DNA from: a virus
Reading direction: 5' to 3' (one strand)
Virus record (IMG/VR): IMGVR_UViG_3300031669_000276
Coordinates: 1-21,367 of that record
Length of the DNA: 21,367 nucleotides
The number at the start of each line of letters is the position of its first letter. Within the stretch, counting starts at the first letter, position 1. Of this stretch, positions 1 through 8,037 are shown piece by piece. Position numbers and translations under genes: made by a program. The notes under the pieces are model-generated. The model worked only from the letters and a program-made list of their open reading frames with translations. It had not been told where the DNA came from and ran no database searches.

Positions 1-234
1 TATCCAGAGATAAATCAGTTAGATAATGATGACTATATTATTTCACATACAGAAACACGAATGGATTTGTTAGCATTTAATTATTACAATGATGTAAACT
101 TATATTGGATTATAGCAATATGTAATAATATTCAAGGAACTATTTTTGTTGAACCAGGAACACAACTTTGTATTCCTAATAGAAATAGACTATCAGACAT
201 ATTATCTGAATACAACATATTAAATAAAGGTTAG
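1..234 (+). CDS. Baseplate wedge gp53 / LysM-like protein, C-terminal part
   Basis: The frame is open from the first base and ends at TAG 232-234, giving 77 residues of a protein whose start lies outside the window. The visible part reads like the C-terminal LysM-like domain of T4 gp53-type baseplate wedge proteins: MDLLAFNYYNDVNLYWIIA, then a Cys-Asn-Asn segment, then EPGTQLCIPN. The family pattern is a D-x-L-A..Y-Y-x-D...W-x-I-A block, N-N and a closing G-x-x-L-x-I-P. It would sit in the tail baseplate, and the hub gene begins 3 bases after its stop, which fits. Its last codons contain the AATAAAGGTTA element (223-233) that serves as ribosome binding site for the hub gene. A general LysM tail protein is the alternative. 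Confidence 0.65.
   Translation, partial: YPEINQLDNDDYIISHTETRMDLLAFNYYNDVNLYWIIAICNNIQGTIFVEPGTQLCIPNRNRLSDILSEYNILNKG
223..233 (+). promoter_or_regulatory. AATAAAGGTTA ribosome-binding element, copy 1
   Basis: This 11-base string lies at the end of the gp53-like gene, 4 bases before the hub ATG. The identical string precedes the polymerase-A-like gene (3265-3275) and the family B polymerase (21003-21013), and a near copy precedes the SLOG gene (AAAAAGGTTA). Most other genes here use AGGAG instead. It contains the Shine-Dalgarno core AAAGG; why the flanks are kept is unknown. Confidence 0.5.
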
Positions 235-237
235 TAA

Positions 238-2874
238 ATGATTGACTACGAAGGTTATCCATATCTATCATTCATAGATGAAAACATACAAAAAGAATTA
301 AATAATCGTTCCGCACAGGATAACAGGATTCGAAATATTAATGCTTGGGTAAAGGTGACCAGTGGAGTTCAACAAACAAAAGCAACAACTTCTAGAAGTG
401 AAATTGCATATACCGATGGCAGACTTTATACATTACAATCAATTTTGACAACACAGTCATCTTCTATCGGATATGATTTTAATAGTATATATGATGAAGT
501 TGATAATAGACCTGCACCTGGAATTATTTCTATTGATATTAAATATACAGGTGATGTTGGTGGTGTTAGGGTTGCACAAATAAAATGGCAAGTTAATTCA
601 TTAGATCAATTTCAAAAATATGCACCCTATTTTTTAAATCCAGGTAGAACAATGTTAGTAGAATTTGGATGGACAAATCAATTAAGTAGTATTTATGAAC
701 TTAGTAGAGCCGAATATGATGCAATGAAAGCTGATAAATCACTTGAAGCGTGGGAATATTTAAATGAGCGTTCTTTAAAATCAAATGGAATGTATGATGC
801 AATGCTAGGTATGGTCACCAATTATGATTTTAATTTAAGAGAAGATGGCGGATATGATATAATGTCAGAAGTGACAAGCCAAGGAAACCTTATGTACGGA
901 TTAAATCTTGTACATCAAGCAAATGTTTCTGGACAAGGAGAAAATAAAGACGTATATCAAACAACAATTAAAAACTTTGTTAGAGATGAATTAAATGATG
1001 TAGTTGCAGCGTGGCCAAAAACGAGTAATACATTAGTAAATTTATTACCAGGTAAAAAAGTAGCAGATGATGTTGATGTATATATTGATTCAGAAGCAGA
1101 AATTCCTAATAACAAATTTATTACATGGGGATTTATTGAAGATATTATAGTTAACCCATGGATAGGAATACGATTTGGAAAACAAACAAATGGAACAAAT
1201 GGTAAACCTATGTTTCAACTAAAAAGTACAGATACAACGAATCCAACATCCGATACTGCATATACAACATATGCGCCTGTAGAGAATCAATCTAATTACA
1301 GATCGGTAAAAATATCTAATCATCCTAGACTAAGAACTACTAATTTAAATGTGTGTTTTATTAATAATACTATTTCAAGTAAAGGCCATAACTTTTTAAA
1401 TTTTTCTGAACCTGCTGATGGGGCATCATCTGATACTGAATCTAATACTGGATATTTAAGAAATATATATGTTAATTTAGCTTATGTGTATGAATCATTT
1501 GATCTTGCAGATACATTATCGGATGCACTATTACGTATATTAAATGAAATAAGTAGCACATGTATTCAATTTTGGGATTTCAATTTAAAACTAAGTGAGA
1601 AAGATCAAACTCTTAGAGTAATAGATAAAAATTATTCAGACAAATTTTTAAAACAATTAATTGATAGTTCTAAAAATACAGAAGACAATATTGTTAAAAA
1701 AATATATCTTTTTAGAGTATACGGTGGAAATGGATTTATTAAAACTATTAATTTTTCATCTAAATTATCTACTGATGTTGCTATGACTTCTATGTATGCA
1801 AATAATAAAGAAGAAACTGATAATTATATTATTAATAGTGATAGTGATGCATTTAGAAGTATTTGGGGTGCTGGAACTTATAGTGATTATTTTTATGAAA
1901 CACTTTATTACAAAACAAAAAATAGAGATGACTATTTAAATCCAGGTAGTAAAGGTACAGATAAAGATAATAAAGTAAATGTTTTATCTCTTCATGACAA
2001 TGACGATAATAAAGCATTTATAGAATCAAAACAATTTTTACCTACTAAAGAAAAAAATATAGATGAAATTAATCTAATGAAAGACAAAGTTTATGGAAAA
2101 TCAGAAACAGAAGATCAAAAATCTAATTTAATAATTCCCGCAGATTTCGAAATGACTATGGAAGGAATAGCCGGTCTAAGAATTGGTGATTTATTTTGGA
2201 TAGATGCTGTTCCTGATATGTATTTAGAAAATGCTGTCTTTCAGATTGTAGGAATATCCCAAGCAGTTCAAGATAATTATTGGTCAACTACAATACGAGC
2301 AATGTTAAAAGTGACAAATACTGGTGTATCTGCAAAACAAATTAAATCAGATAAAACTCGTTCAGGCATTACTACTCCAAAAATAAAACAAACTATCCAA
2401 TCTTTAAATGTAGATGGACGAGATACTTCTATTGTGACTGCTATAGATAAAGCTGAAACGTTAGCATTACTTAAAGAAATTTGGCAAAATAAATCGATTG
2501 AAGGATTTAAGGTATCTGATAAAGTCTTAAGTGATGCTGCTATAATCATAAATGCTGAGTCATCATTTAAAGCGACAAATTTTAATACGACTCCTCCAGA
2601 TTATAGTTTAGGTCTATTTCAAATAAACTTAATTAAACCTGGATTATATGCAGAAAGAGTTCAATGGTCAGACTTAGGGGTTATTAAAGATAAAGCAAGT
2701 GTTCATCCAACTACTGGAAAATCATTAATAAACCATAATCTATGGGATAAAAAAGTTAATATTAAAGCAGCTAAAAGAATATTTCAACAAGCACATTATT
2801 CTTGGTCACCGTGGTCAACACAAATACATTTGAGTTCTGATAGAATAAAACCACCAAGAAATGAAATAACATAA
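238..2874 (+). CDS. Baseplate hub protein with C-terminal lytic transglycosylase-like domain
   Basis: An 878-residue structural protein. The N-terminal third has a hub-like stretch with NPGRTMLVEFGW (E142 within it). Residues about 628-690 (IIPADFEMTMEGIAGLRIGD, then W-I-D-A-V-P-D-M-Y and NYWSTTIRAML) match the pattern of T4-like hub/tail-tube adaptor domains, which bridge the tail tube to the spike. The C-terminal ~110 residues resemble an SLT/lysozyme fold: INAESSF with candidate catalytic Glu774, then SLGLFQIN (G792), then NLWDKKVNIKAAKRIF and SPWS. This domain would cut peptidoglycan during tail penetration, the role played in T4 by the lysozyme part of gp5. The start ATG follows AAAGG at a spacing of 7. 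The gene lies between a gp53-like gene and a small companion that starts 1 base after its stop. The hub assignment is by pattern only; the hydrolase domain is the surer part. Confidence 0.75.
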   Translation: MIDYEGYPYLSFIDENIQKELNNRSAQDNRIRNINAWVKVTSGVQQTKATTSRSEIAYTDGRLYTLQSILTTQSSSIGYDFNSIYDEVDNRPAPGIISIDIKYTGDVGGVRVAQIKWQVNSLDQFQKYAPYFLNPGRTMLVEFGWTNQLSSIYELSRAEYDAMKADKSLEAWEYLNERSLKSNGMYDAMLGMVTNYDFNLREDGGYDIMSEVTSQGNLMYGLNLVHQANVSGQGENKDVYQTTIKNFVRDELNDVVAAWPKTSNTLVNLLPGKKVADDVDVYIDSEAEIPNNKFITWGFIEDIIVNPWIGIRFGKQTNGTNGKPMFQLKSTDTTNPTSDTAYTTYAPVENQSNYRSVKISNHPRLRTTNLNVCFINNTISSKGHNFLNFSEPADGASSDTESNTGYLRNIYVNLAYVYESFDLADTLSDALLRILNEISSTCIQFWDFNLKLSEKDQTLRVIDKNYSDKFLKQLIDSSKNTEDNIVKKIYLFRVYGGNGFIKTINFSSKLSTDVAMTSMYANNKEETDNYIINSDSDAFRSIWGAGTYSDYFYETLYYKTKNRDDYLNPGSKGTDKDNKVNVLSLHDNDDNKAFIESKQFLPTKEKNIDEINLMKDKVYGKSETEDQKSNLIIPADFEMTMEGIAGLRIGDLFWIDAVPDMYLENAVFQIVGISQAVQDNYWSTTIRAMLKVTNTGVSAKQIKSDKTRSGITTPKIKQTIQSLNVDGRDTSIVTAIDKAETLALLKEIWQNKSIEGFKVSDKVLSDAAIIINAESSFKATNFNTTPPDYSLGLFQINLIKPGLYAERVQWSDLGVIKDKASVHPTTGKSLINHNLWDKKVNIKAAKRIFQQAHYSWSPWSTQIHLSSDRIKPPRNEIT

Positions 2875-2875
2875 T

Positions 2876-3241
2876 ATGAGATATGCAAACGATCCATTAG
2901 TAAAAATATATGATATGCTTTCTAATTCAAAAGAATTTAAATTCGCTGAAGAGAAATATCCTGTTGTAAAAGCAAGTGATTATAAAGCAGGATATTTTAC
3001 AAGATATTTTTTTAGACAAGCAGAAAGTCCTGCATCTAAAATCTTAGAGATAGATAGGAAGCAATGGGTCTCTTTCAAGAATGAACCATATTATATTAGA
3101 GTTCAACTAAAATGGTTAGTCTCTGGTAAATGGGAATATGTCACTTCTTCTAATTTGAAGTCAATTACGTATGCTGACAAAAGTCTTCCCGGAGTTAAAA
3201 AGCTATTAGAGAACAATCTCAAACAATTCTATAAACCTTAG
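2876..3241 (+). CDS. Small baseplate/structural-region protein of unknown function
   Basis: A 121-residue basic protein with no signal peptide or membrane segment. The sequence YKAGYFTRYFFRQA (from residue ~38) followed later by YYIRVQLKWLVSGKWEY resembles, from memory, a small conserved protein found near tail genes of T4-like marine phages, but I cannot name it. It starts 1 base after the hub stop, so it is probably translated with the hub and acts in tail or baseplate assembly. That role is inferred from position only. It is the last gene before a short leader with a recurrent TTATATTTATTA motif, and so may end the structural transcription unit. Confidence 0.6.
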   Translation: MRYANDPLVKIYDMLSNSKEFKFAEEKYPVVKASDYKAGYFTRYFFRQAESPASKILEIDRKQWVSFKNEPYYIRVQLKWLVSGKWEYVTSSNLKSITYADKSLPGVKKLLENNLKQFYKP

Positions 3242-3250
3242 ATTTTTCTC

Positions 3251-3275
3251 TTATATTTATTAGTAATAAAGGTTA
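3251..3275 (+). promoter_or_regulatory. Leader shared with the family B polymerase gene: TTATATTTATTA plus AATAAAGGTTA
   Basis: The 12-mer TTATATTTATTA at 3251-3262 is followed 2 bases later by AATAAAGGTTA (3265-3275). The same two blocks in the same order occur before the family B polymerase (20982-20993 and 21003-21013). TATATTTA also occurs before the gene at 17343 (17310-17317), and TATATTTG before the SLOG gene (18496-18503). A phage promoter element is possible. The motif is AT-rich in an AT-rich genome, so chance is not excluded. Confidence 0.35.
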
Positions 3276-3277
3276 TT

Positions 3278-4657
3278 ATGCAAATTATAGAAACTCAAGA
3301 AAGGCTTTCTGCTTTTCTAACAGACTTTCATACATCAGATACGATTATCATTCCAATGTTTACTGACCATAGGGCTCATCCTGCAGTAAATGAATTATAT
3401 TTGATTTATGTATATATGATTTCCCACGATACAACTTACATACTTCCAATAAATACAGATGATTGTATTAATATAGACCCCTCTTTGGTTTCGGATATCT
3501 TGACTAAGATTTCTAACAACTCAACCAACAAATATGTTTTGGATAAAAAGATATTTCATTACATCTATAACAAATATGATTTGAAACCCGATAATAAGTA
3601 TTGTGATATTCGAGTTCTTGAATATGTTTCAAATGGAAAAGTTGATTATTCTATTGTCGACAGTATTACAACTTCTGCTCATTCCTTTATATATTACAAG
3701 TTTTATAGATTTGGAGATTTGAATGCCACTATTTCGGTTTCTAAACATATTGAAAGATTAGAATTATTAGCTGATTATATTTTATCAATAGTTGATAACT
3801 ATAAGTTCAATATTGCAAATGAAGCTTTCAAACAAATAAATAATGTTATGATTAATGTATTATTTAATTTAGAAAACAGTGGTATGTATGTTGATGATAC
3901 TTTCAAGAGACAAGACTTAGTAAAAGATAATTTGATTTATGGAGAATACAATTTATTTACATTGACCAATCGACCATCTTGCACATCTCAGGGTTATAGT
4001 TTTTCTTCAATCAATAAAACAGATGGAAGTAGAAAACCATTTGTAAGTAGGTTTGGAGACAAAGGTGAATTGGTAATGTTGGATTATCATTCATATCATA
4101 TTTATCTAATTGCAGATATTATAGGTGAAACATTTACTGAAAATCCACACTCAATATTAGCACAACTATACTTGGGTAAAGATACAATTTCAGAAGAAGA
4201 ATATGAACAATGTAAAGAAATAACCTTCAATATTTTATATGGTGGAGTTCCATCTGAGTTCACTCAAATACCGTTTTTCAAAAAGGTTGATAAATTTGTG
4301 AATGAATTATGGAATGCATATAATTCTGATAGATTTATATTTACAAAGTATTTCAAAAGAAAACTGTATAAAGATAAATTAACTAATATGAACCCACAAA
4401 AATTATTTAATTATTACCTACAAGCATTAGAAACTGAGAATAACATGAACATACTAAATACTATGTTTAATTATATTGACACCTCAGGAGCTAAGTCTAA
4501 GGTGATTCTATACATATATGATGCTATTCTTATTGATTTTAACTTAGATGATGGTAAAGAGTTTATGGATGCTGTTATTCAAATCTTAGAATATAATAAC
4601 CGCTTCCCGGTAGGACTTAGTCACGGAAAAAATTATCACGATTTAGTCAAAATCTGA
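3278..4657 (+). CDS. Degenerate, shortened family A DNA polymerase-like protein
   Basis: A 459-residue protein with a recognisable PolA palm. The TNRPS motif has R232, and motif A is LDYHSYHIYLIAD with D269; this 37-residue spacing equals E. coli Pol I R668 to D705. Motif B is CKEITFNILYGG with K313, F317 and Y321, matching K758, F762 and Y766. Motif C is YIYDAILID with D415, matching D882. Both metal-binding aspartates are therefore kept, but E710, R754, H881 and E883 equivalents are H274, Y309, Y414 and A416. The segment NVLFNLENSGMYVD, normally before the thumb, is only ~65 residues from motif A, so most of the thumb is missing. The N-terminal ~190 residues look like a 3'-5' exonuclease remnant without an obvious D-x-E. 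The phage also has a family B polymerase, so a repair, bypass or non-catalytic role is possible. Start ATG has AAAGG 5 bases upstream. Confidence 0.65.
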   Translation: MQIIETQERLSAFLTDFHTSDTIIIPMFTDHRAHPAVNELYLIYVYMISHDTTYILPINTDDCINIDPSLVSDILTKISNNSTNKYVLDKKIFHYIYNKYDLKPDNKYCDIRVLEYVSNGKVDYSIVDSITTSAHSFIYYKFYRFGDLNATISVSKHIERLELLADYILSIVDNYKFNIANEAFKQINNVMINVLFNLENSGMYVDDTFKRQDLVKDNLIYGEYNLFTLTNRPSCTSQGYSFSSINKTDGSRKPFVSRFGDKGELVMLDYHSYHIYLIADIIGETFTENPHSILAQLYLGKDTISEEEYEQCKEITFNILYGGVPSEFTQIPFFKKVDKFVNELWNAYNSDRFIFTKYFKRKLYKDKLTNMNPQKLFNYYLQALETENNMNILNTMFNYIDTSGAKSKVILYIYDAILIDFNLDDGKEFMDAVIQILEYNNRFPVGLSHGKNYHDLVKI

Positions 4658-4701
4658 TAGATTTCAATATTTATATTATATCATGCAATAAGGAGACAAT
4701 A

Positions 4702-4916
4702 GTGATATTATTTAAAAACTAATAGAAGCTAAAGAAGTAAAAGTATATTTACAAAAAGGTGAAAAAGCACCCAAAGGAAAAAAAGTTCAAAAAGGTCCTA
4801 ATGGTGGTTTATATTTCATGGGAACTCCTGACGAATCTGTGGTCAAAAAATATAAAGATAATATTGTTAAAATAGAAAAACAATTATATAATTTAAGTGG
4901 AGATGATGATGAATAA
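4702..4916 (+). pseudogene. Broken small tagged protein with GPxGG module (frameshift or nonsense)
   Basis: Good ribosome binding site AAGGAG (4690-4695) precedes GTG 4702, but that frame stops at TAA 4720 after six codons (M-I-L-F-K-N). The real coding frame is open from 4716 to TAA 4914-4916: KLIEAKEVKVYLQKGEKAPK, then GPNGG and LYFMG, ending in an acidic DDDE. It is very close to the gene at 8449. One extra A in the A5 run at 4714-4718 would join the two (M-I-L-F-K-K-L-I-E-A). Alternatively the second frame had its own lost start, since upstream it reads N-S-D-I-I-stop-K-L-I-E-A. The options are a decayed gene, a homopolymer sequencing error, or recoding at TTTAAAAAC. The reading frame itself is well conserved, which argues for recent damage or an error. 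Confidence 0.6.
4737..4823 (+). repeat. GPRGG module, copy in the broken gene
   Basis: A 29-codon module (VKVYLQKGEKAPKG, then KKVQKGPNGGLYFMG) starting 3 codons after the L-I-E-A of the tag. It is nearly identical to the copies at 7404 and 8491, with N in place of the R of GPRGG. Its intact coding sequence suggests that the lesion upstream is recent or apparent. Confidence 0.7.
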
Positions 4917-5193
4917 AATAGAATTAAGAAATATTATTAGAGAAGAAATTAAAAAAGTCTTGAAGGAAGATAATTTAACCCAACAAGGTCTAATTACTTT
5001 ATTTAATAAAAAAGCTAAAAATAAAGAATTAATGATTTTCTTAAAACACTCAGGAAAACATCGTAGCTTAGAATTAGTTATACATGATGAAGATCAAATA
5101 ACATCTAATAAAACTTATGGTCATGGAACAAACCAAGATGGTCATGAAGTAGATTTTAAATTTTCTGATGTTATTAATGCACGTATAGTATAA
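4909..5193 (+). CDS. Small protein with capsid-targeting-like N-terminus
   Basis: 94 residues. I chose ATG 4909 because GGAG (4899-4902) is 6 bases upstream and the protein then begins MNKIELRNIIREEIKKVLKE, the same pattern as other genes here; GTG 4897 and ATGs 4903 and 4906 are in frame but would place the start on or too near GGAG. The first 20 residues form a charged amphipathic helix ending in L18-K-E20, a match to the (L/I)xE site cut by T4-type prohead protease, followed by D-N. The remaining ~74 residues are hydrophilic, with an LVIHDEDQI stretch and a His/Gly-rich YGHGTNQDGHEVDFKFSD. I do not recognise the fold. The start overlaps the stop of the upstream broken frame, suggesting coupling. 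An internal head protein is an inference. Confidence 0.6.
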   Translation: MNKIELRNIIREEIKKVLKEDNLTQQGLITLFNKKAKNKELMIFLKHSGKHRSLELVIHDEDQITSNKTYGHGTNQDGHEVDFKFSDVINARIV

Positions 5194-5201
5194 GGATATT
5201 A

Positions 5202-7313
5202 ATGGAAACCAGAACTTATAGACCTAATGTGGATTTTGATATTATTGCGAATGAATTGTCTTATAGGGTAGGAAGACCTGATCTGAGAAATGAAGACCAC
5301 TTAGGTATACTTGTTGAAATTTTAAAAGAAGCCGGATGGAACAGTTCAGCAATAACTTATTTTATTAGAAATATTATCATTATTGCAGAAGCTACACCTC
5401 CTCCAAAACAACCGTCTGGAAAAAAAGTTAAAGTATATGTATCAAAAGGAGAAACACCACCCAAAGGAGTAAAATTAAAATTGGGTCCAGATGGTGGTAG
5501 ATATTATATGGGATATCCTAAGAACAAAGCTCAAGCTAATAATAAAACACAACTAAATAAAAACGTAAAAGTTGCTCCTAATAAAACTAAAGCTAAAGTG
5601 CAAGCACAACCTAAACAGAATAGTGTTCCTGTTGTACCAAATCAAACTAATCCTGATGCTATTAAGAAAACTAAACAGCCTATTGTAAAACCTGAAGTTA
5701 AGCATGATAAGGATGGGAAATATGTTCCATCTGACCAAGATAAACAAATGATACTGGATAAAGCACAGATAGTCACTACTCAGAGTAAATTTTTAGTAAA
5801 AAAAGCAGCAGTAGAATTAATGGCAAATTTTGATAAAGATGTTCAGCGATTAATTGATACAAGAGATCCTAAATTAGCTACAGATATGGTTGCTAAATAT
5901 GGATTAGAGCGTAAAGTCGATGCAGAAGTTGGTAATAAATCTAAACTTTATATAAATAAATTAAAAGGAGTTGAAGGTAAAGATAGTAAGGTAAAAGCAT
6001 ATAAGTATTTTTGTGATGATAAAGGAAATTTAGAATCTTCAATTCTTGCACAAATACTAATAGATACTGGTGCTCTTAAAAATGTTGGAGGTTATGGTAA
6101 GAAAGCAATGACGCCCAATAAAATTATTACAGAAAAAACTCAATTCGCTGTTAAAGAAATACCAGGTGGAATGCAGGTTGGTGATCACAAGGTTTTACGT
6201 AATGACAAACCATATAATTGGAAAAAAGTAGCACGTGCTTGGAAAAAACAATATGGCTGGTCTAATGAAGAAATTAATAAAAGAATAAAAATAGGGAAAA
6301 AAGCTCAACCCAGACACAATTATATGGTTGAACAAATGAAAGATGCAGTATTCGGTGGACAAGATTCTGTTTACATATTAAAAGTAAGTGATGCTGATAT
6401 AACTACTCCAGAAGGTAAGAGAGCTCACCAAGATGCAATGATAGATGCAACCCTAATAAAAATGAAAGAGCTTGCACGTAATAAATTAACGCCCGGGGTT
6501 AAGAATATTATGGACGGGTTTAGTAGTTTGAAAAATATAACTAATACAAATGATTATGCTACAAGACTCGGTGAAATAATGTTTCAGTTTGCTAAAGATC
6601 CAACAGTAAAACAAACTGCACCAGATATAGCAGAAGTAATTGAATATTTAGCACTATTAAATGAAGGTAAAATGGCATTTATACCAGGTGATGCAAATTT
6701 TGCATTTGGGGATATATTTACTATGTCATTTAAAGTACCTACACTTCAAGATTTAATAGATAATCCTGATAATTTAGCTACTATCTTCATTGGTACCGAA
6801 GATGTTAGTGTTAAGACTGGGCAAGGTGGCGCATCTGGACCCAAACCAAAAATATTATTAACACATTATGATCAACCGGAAGTTCAAGGCCATTTATTAG
6901 CTATCTTAGATAATTATAAAGATTTAATGATTAAAGGAAATACTGATGGTGCAGATAAATTAATAGCTAAATTAGAAAAAATATATGCAAAAGATTTAAA
7001 TAATGATATTTATAAAAAGAGACTGGCAAATATCCCAGATTGGGTAAAAAGAAATGCATCTAAAAAACCATGTAGTCCTGAAAGATGGAAGAGGTATCTT
7101 CGCTTAGGAGCTATATTAGATACAGTAAATAACCAACATATTGACTTTCAGTCTTTAAAAAATTCAAAATATGTTATAGGTAAAACCGGTGTTCATCGTG
7201 ATACAACTAATGGAGTTAATAAGATGGCAACAATGAAGTTTGATCCATCATCAAAATCAAATACTACGTGTACACCAAATCAACCATATGCAACAAGAGT
7301 CGTAAATCAATAG
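5202..7313 (+). CDS. Large protein of unknown function with (I)AE site and GPxGG module; possible internal head protein
   Basis: 703 residues, starting at ATG 5202 after AAGG. Residues 1-52 are a predicted helical segment (ELSYRVGRPDLRNEDHLG). Then comes a hydrophobic helix FIRNIIIIAEATPPP with I61-A62-E63, a possible prohead-protease site followed by Ala. The GPxGG module follows at residues 76-104 (VKVYVSKGETPPKG, GPDGGRYYMG). Residues ~107-165 are a Lys/Gln/Asn/Pro-rich linker. The remaining ~540 residues are a mixed soluble region with no family I can recognise; notable are PGGMQVGDHKVLRNDKPYNW and TGQGGASGPKPKILLTHYD. No membrane segment or signal peptide beyond the short hydrophobic helix. 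It is the largest member of the cluster and may carry the main enzymatic or structural function; delivery with the phage DNA is inferred, not shown. Confidence 0.6.
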   Translation: METRTYRPNVDFDIIANELSYRVGRPDLRNEDHLGILVEILKEAGWNSSAITYFIRNIIIIAEATPPPKQPSGKKVKVYVSKGETPPKGVKLKLGPDGGRYYMGYPKNKAQANNKTQLNKNVKVAPNKTKAKVQAQPKQNSVPVVPNQTNPDAIKKTKQPIVKPEVKHDKDGKYVPSDQDKQMILDKAQIVTTQSKFLVKKAAVELMANFDKDVQRLIDTRDPKLATDMVAKYGLERKVDAEVGNKSKLYINKLKGVEGKDSKVKAYKYFCDDKGNLESSILAQILIDTGALKNVGGYGKKAMTPNKIITEKTQFAVKEIPGGMQVGDHKVLRNDKPYNWKKVARAWKKQYGWSNEEINKRIKIGKKAQPRHNYMVEQMKDAVFGGQDSVYILKVSDADITTPEGKRAHQDAMIDATLIKMKELARNKLTPGVKNIMDGFSSLKNITNTNDYATRLGEIMFQFAKDPTVKQTAPDIAEVIEYLALLNEGKMAFIPGDANFAFGDIFTMSFKVPTLQDLIDNPDNLATIFIGTEDVSVKTGQGGASGPKPKILLTHYDQPEVQGHLLAILDNYKDLMIKGNTDGADKLIAKLEKIYAKDLNNDIYKKRLANIPDWVKRNASKKPCSPERWKRYLRLGAILDTVNNQHIDFQSLKNSKYVIGKTGVHRDTTNGVNKMATMKFDPSSKSNTTCTPNQPYATRVVNQ
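5427..5513 (+). repeat. GPRGG module, divergent copy in the 703-residue protein
   Basis: A 29-codon module (VKVYVSKGETPPKG, then VKLKLGPDGGRYYMG). It aligns without gaps to copies at 4737-4823, 7404-7490 and 8491-8577. It is the most divergent of the four, with GPDGG in place of GPRGG, and lies 12 residues behind an I-A-E site. Confidence 0.7.
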
Positions 7314-7334
7314 AATAATAAAAGGAGAAATTAA

Positions 7335-8036
7335 ATGAGCAAGTTAACACAACTAAGAAGATTAATAAGAGAAAGTATTCTTAGTCTCTTAAAAGAAGAA
7401 GATGTAAAAATATATTTACAAAAAGGTGAGAAACCTCCTAAAGGAAAGAAAGTTCAAAAGGGTCCAAGAGGTGGTCAATATTTTACTGGAAGTGCACAGG
7501 AGAAACAAGCTTTTAACGATGCACCTACTTCTCCTAAAGTGGCCAAAGATAGATTAGATAAAGTTAGAGCACTTGGTCAAAAATCAGAGGATGATGCATT
7601 TGCTGCTCAAGCAAAACCTAGAGTAAATATTTTTAATAAATCATCTACAAAAAAACCCAAAGAAAAATCTAATATCTCGGCAGATGTAATTAAAAATTCA
7701 TTACCTACAGATGAATATATGGATATGATTATAGATATTGAGAGAGATACTATGGGAGATGGTGAAGATAGTTTAGCTAAAGATTATACCGATTTAAAAA
7801 ATTATATAAATAAATCATGGCCAGGTGCAAAAATGTTGAGTACAGAAGACGATGGTGGTGAAGATGTTGGAGATATTATAGATGATTTGGATGGAAATAA
7901 TAAACAGGTTTCAGAGAAAAAGTTTGGTGATAATTTAGAAGTGACTGATTATGGTGAAGCAGCCGTGTTTAGATATAATGATATTGGTGGTTCAATGAAT
8001 ACATTGATAATAAAACCTAAGGGTGCGGAGAAATAA
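7335..8036 (+). CDS. Tagged GPRGG-module protein with acidic C-terminal region
   Basis: 233 residues; ATG 7335 has AAAGGAG about 8 bases upstream. The N-terminus MSKLTQLRRLIRESILSLLK is an amphipathic helix ending in L19-K-E21, followed by E-D, then the GPRGG module at residues 24-52 (VKIYLQKGEKPPKG, GPRGGQYFTG). Residues ~53-110 are a Lys/Ala/Pro-rich linker. Residues ~115-200 are strongly acidic (DEYMDMIIDIERDTMGDGED, later EDDGGEDVGDIIDDLDG), and the end returns to a small mixed domain. The architecture of tag, module, linker and variable domain matches its neighbours. I recognise no enzyme motif. DNA-mimic behaviour of the acidic part is possible but speculative. Confidence 0.65.
   Translation: MSKLTQLRRLIRESILSLLKEEDVKIYLQKGEKPPKGKKVQKGPRGGQYFTGSAQEKQAFNDAPTSPKVAKDRLDKVRALGQKSEDDAFAAQAKPRVNIFNKSSTKKPKEKSNISADVIKNSLPTDEYMDMIIDIERDTMGDGEDSLAKDYTDLKNYINKSWPGAKMLSTEDDGGEDVGDIIDDLDGNNKQVSEKKFGDNLEVTDYGEAAVFRYNDIGGSMNTLIIKPKGAEK
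7404..7490 (+). repeat. GPRGG module, copy in the 233-residue protein
   Basis: A 29-codon module (VKIYLQKGEKPPKG, then KKVQKGPRGGQYFTG), 2 residues behind the L-K-E of the tag. It is nearly identical to the copy at 8491-8577 in the core PPKGKKVQKGPRGG. Confidence 0.75.
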
Positions 8037-8037
8037 A

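Noticed and set aside
2277-2549. 90-residue minus-strand frame inside the hub gene
   Set aside because: It lies wholly opposite a well-supported gene, has no ribosome site and no recognisable domain. The minus-strand frames at 5553-5747, 16307-16546, 19003-19233 and 20164-20436 were rejected for the same reasons.
4897-4908. GTG 4897 as the start of the 94-residue gene
   Set aside because: It would place the start on top of GGAG, which serves ATG 4909 at a proper distance, and would add M-E-M-M before the MNKIEL start shared with relatives in the window.
8023-8037. GTG 8023 as the start of the 133-residue gene
   Set aside because: It lies within the upstream gene and overlaps the GGAG that serves ATG 8038.
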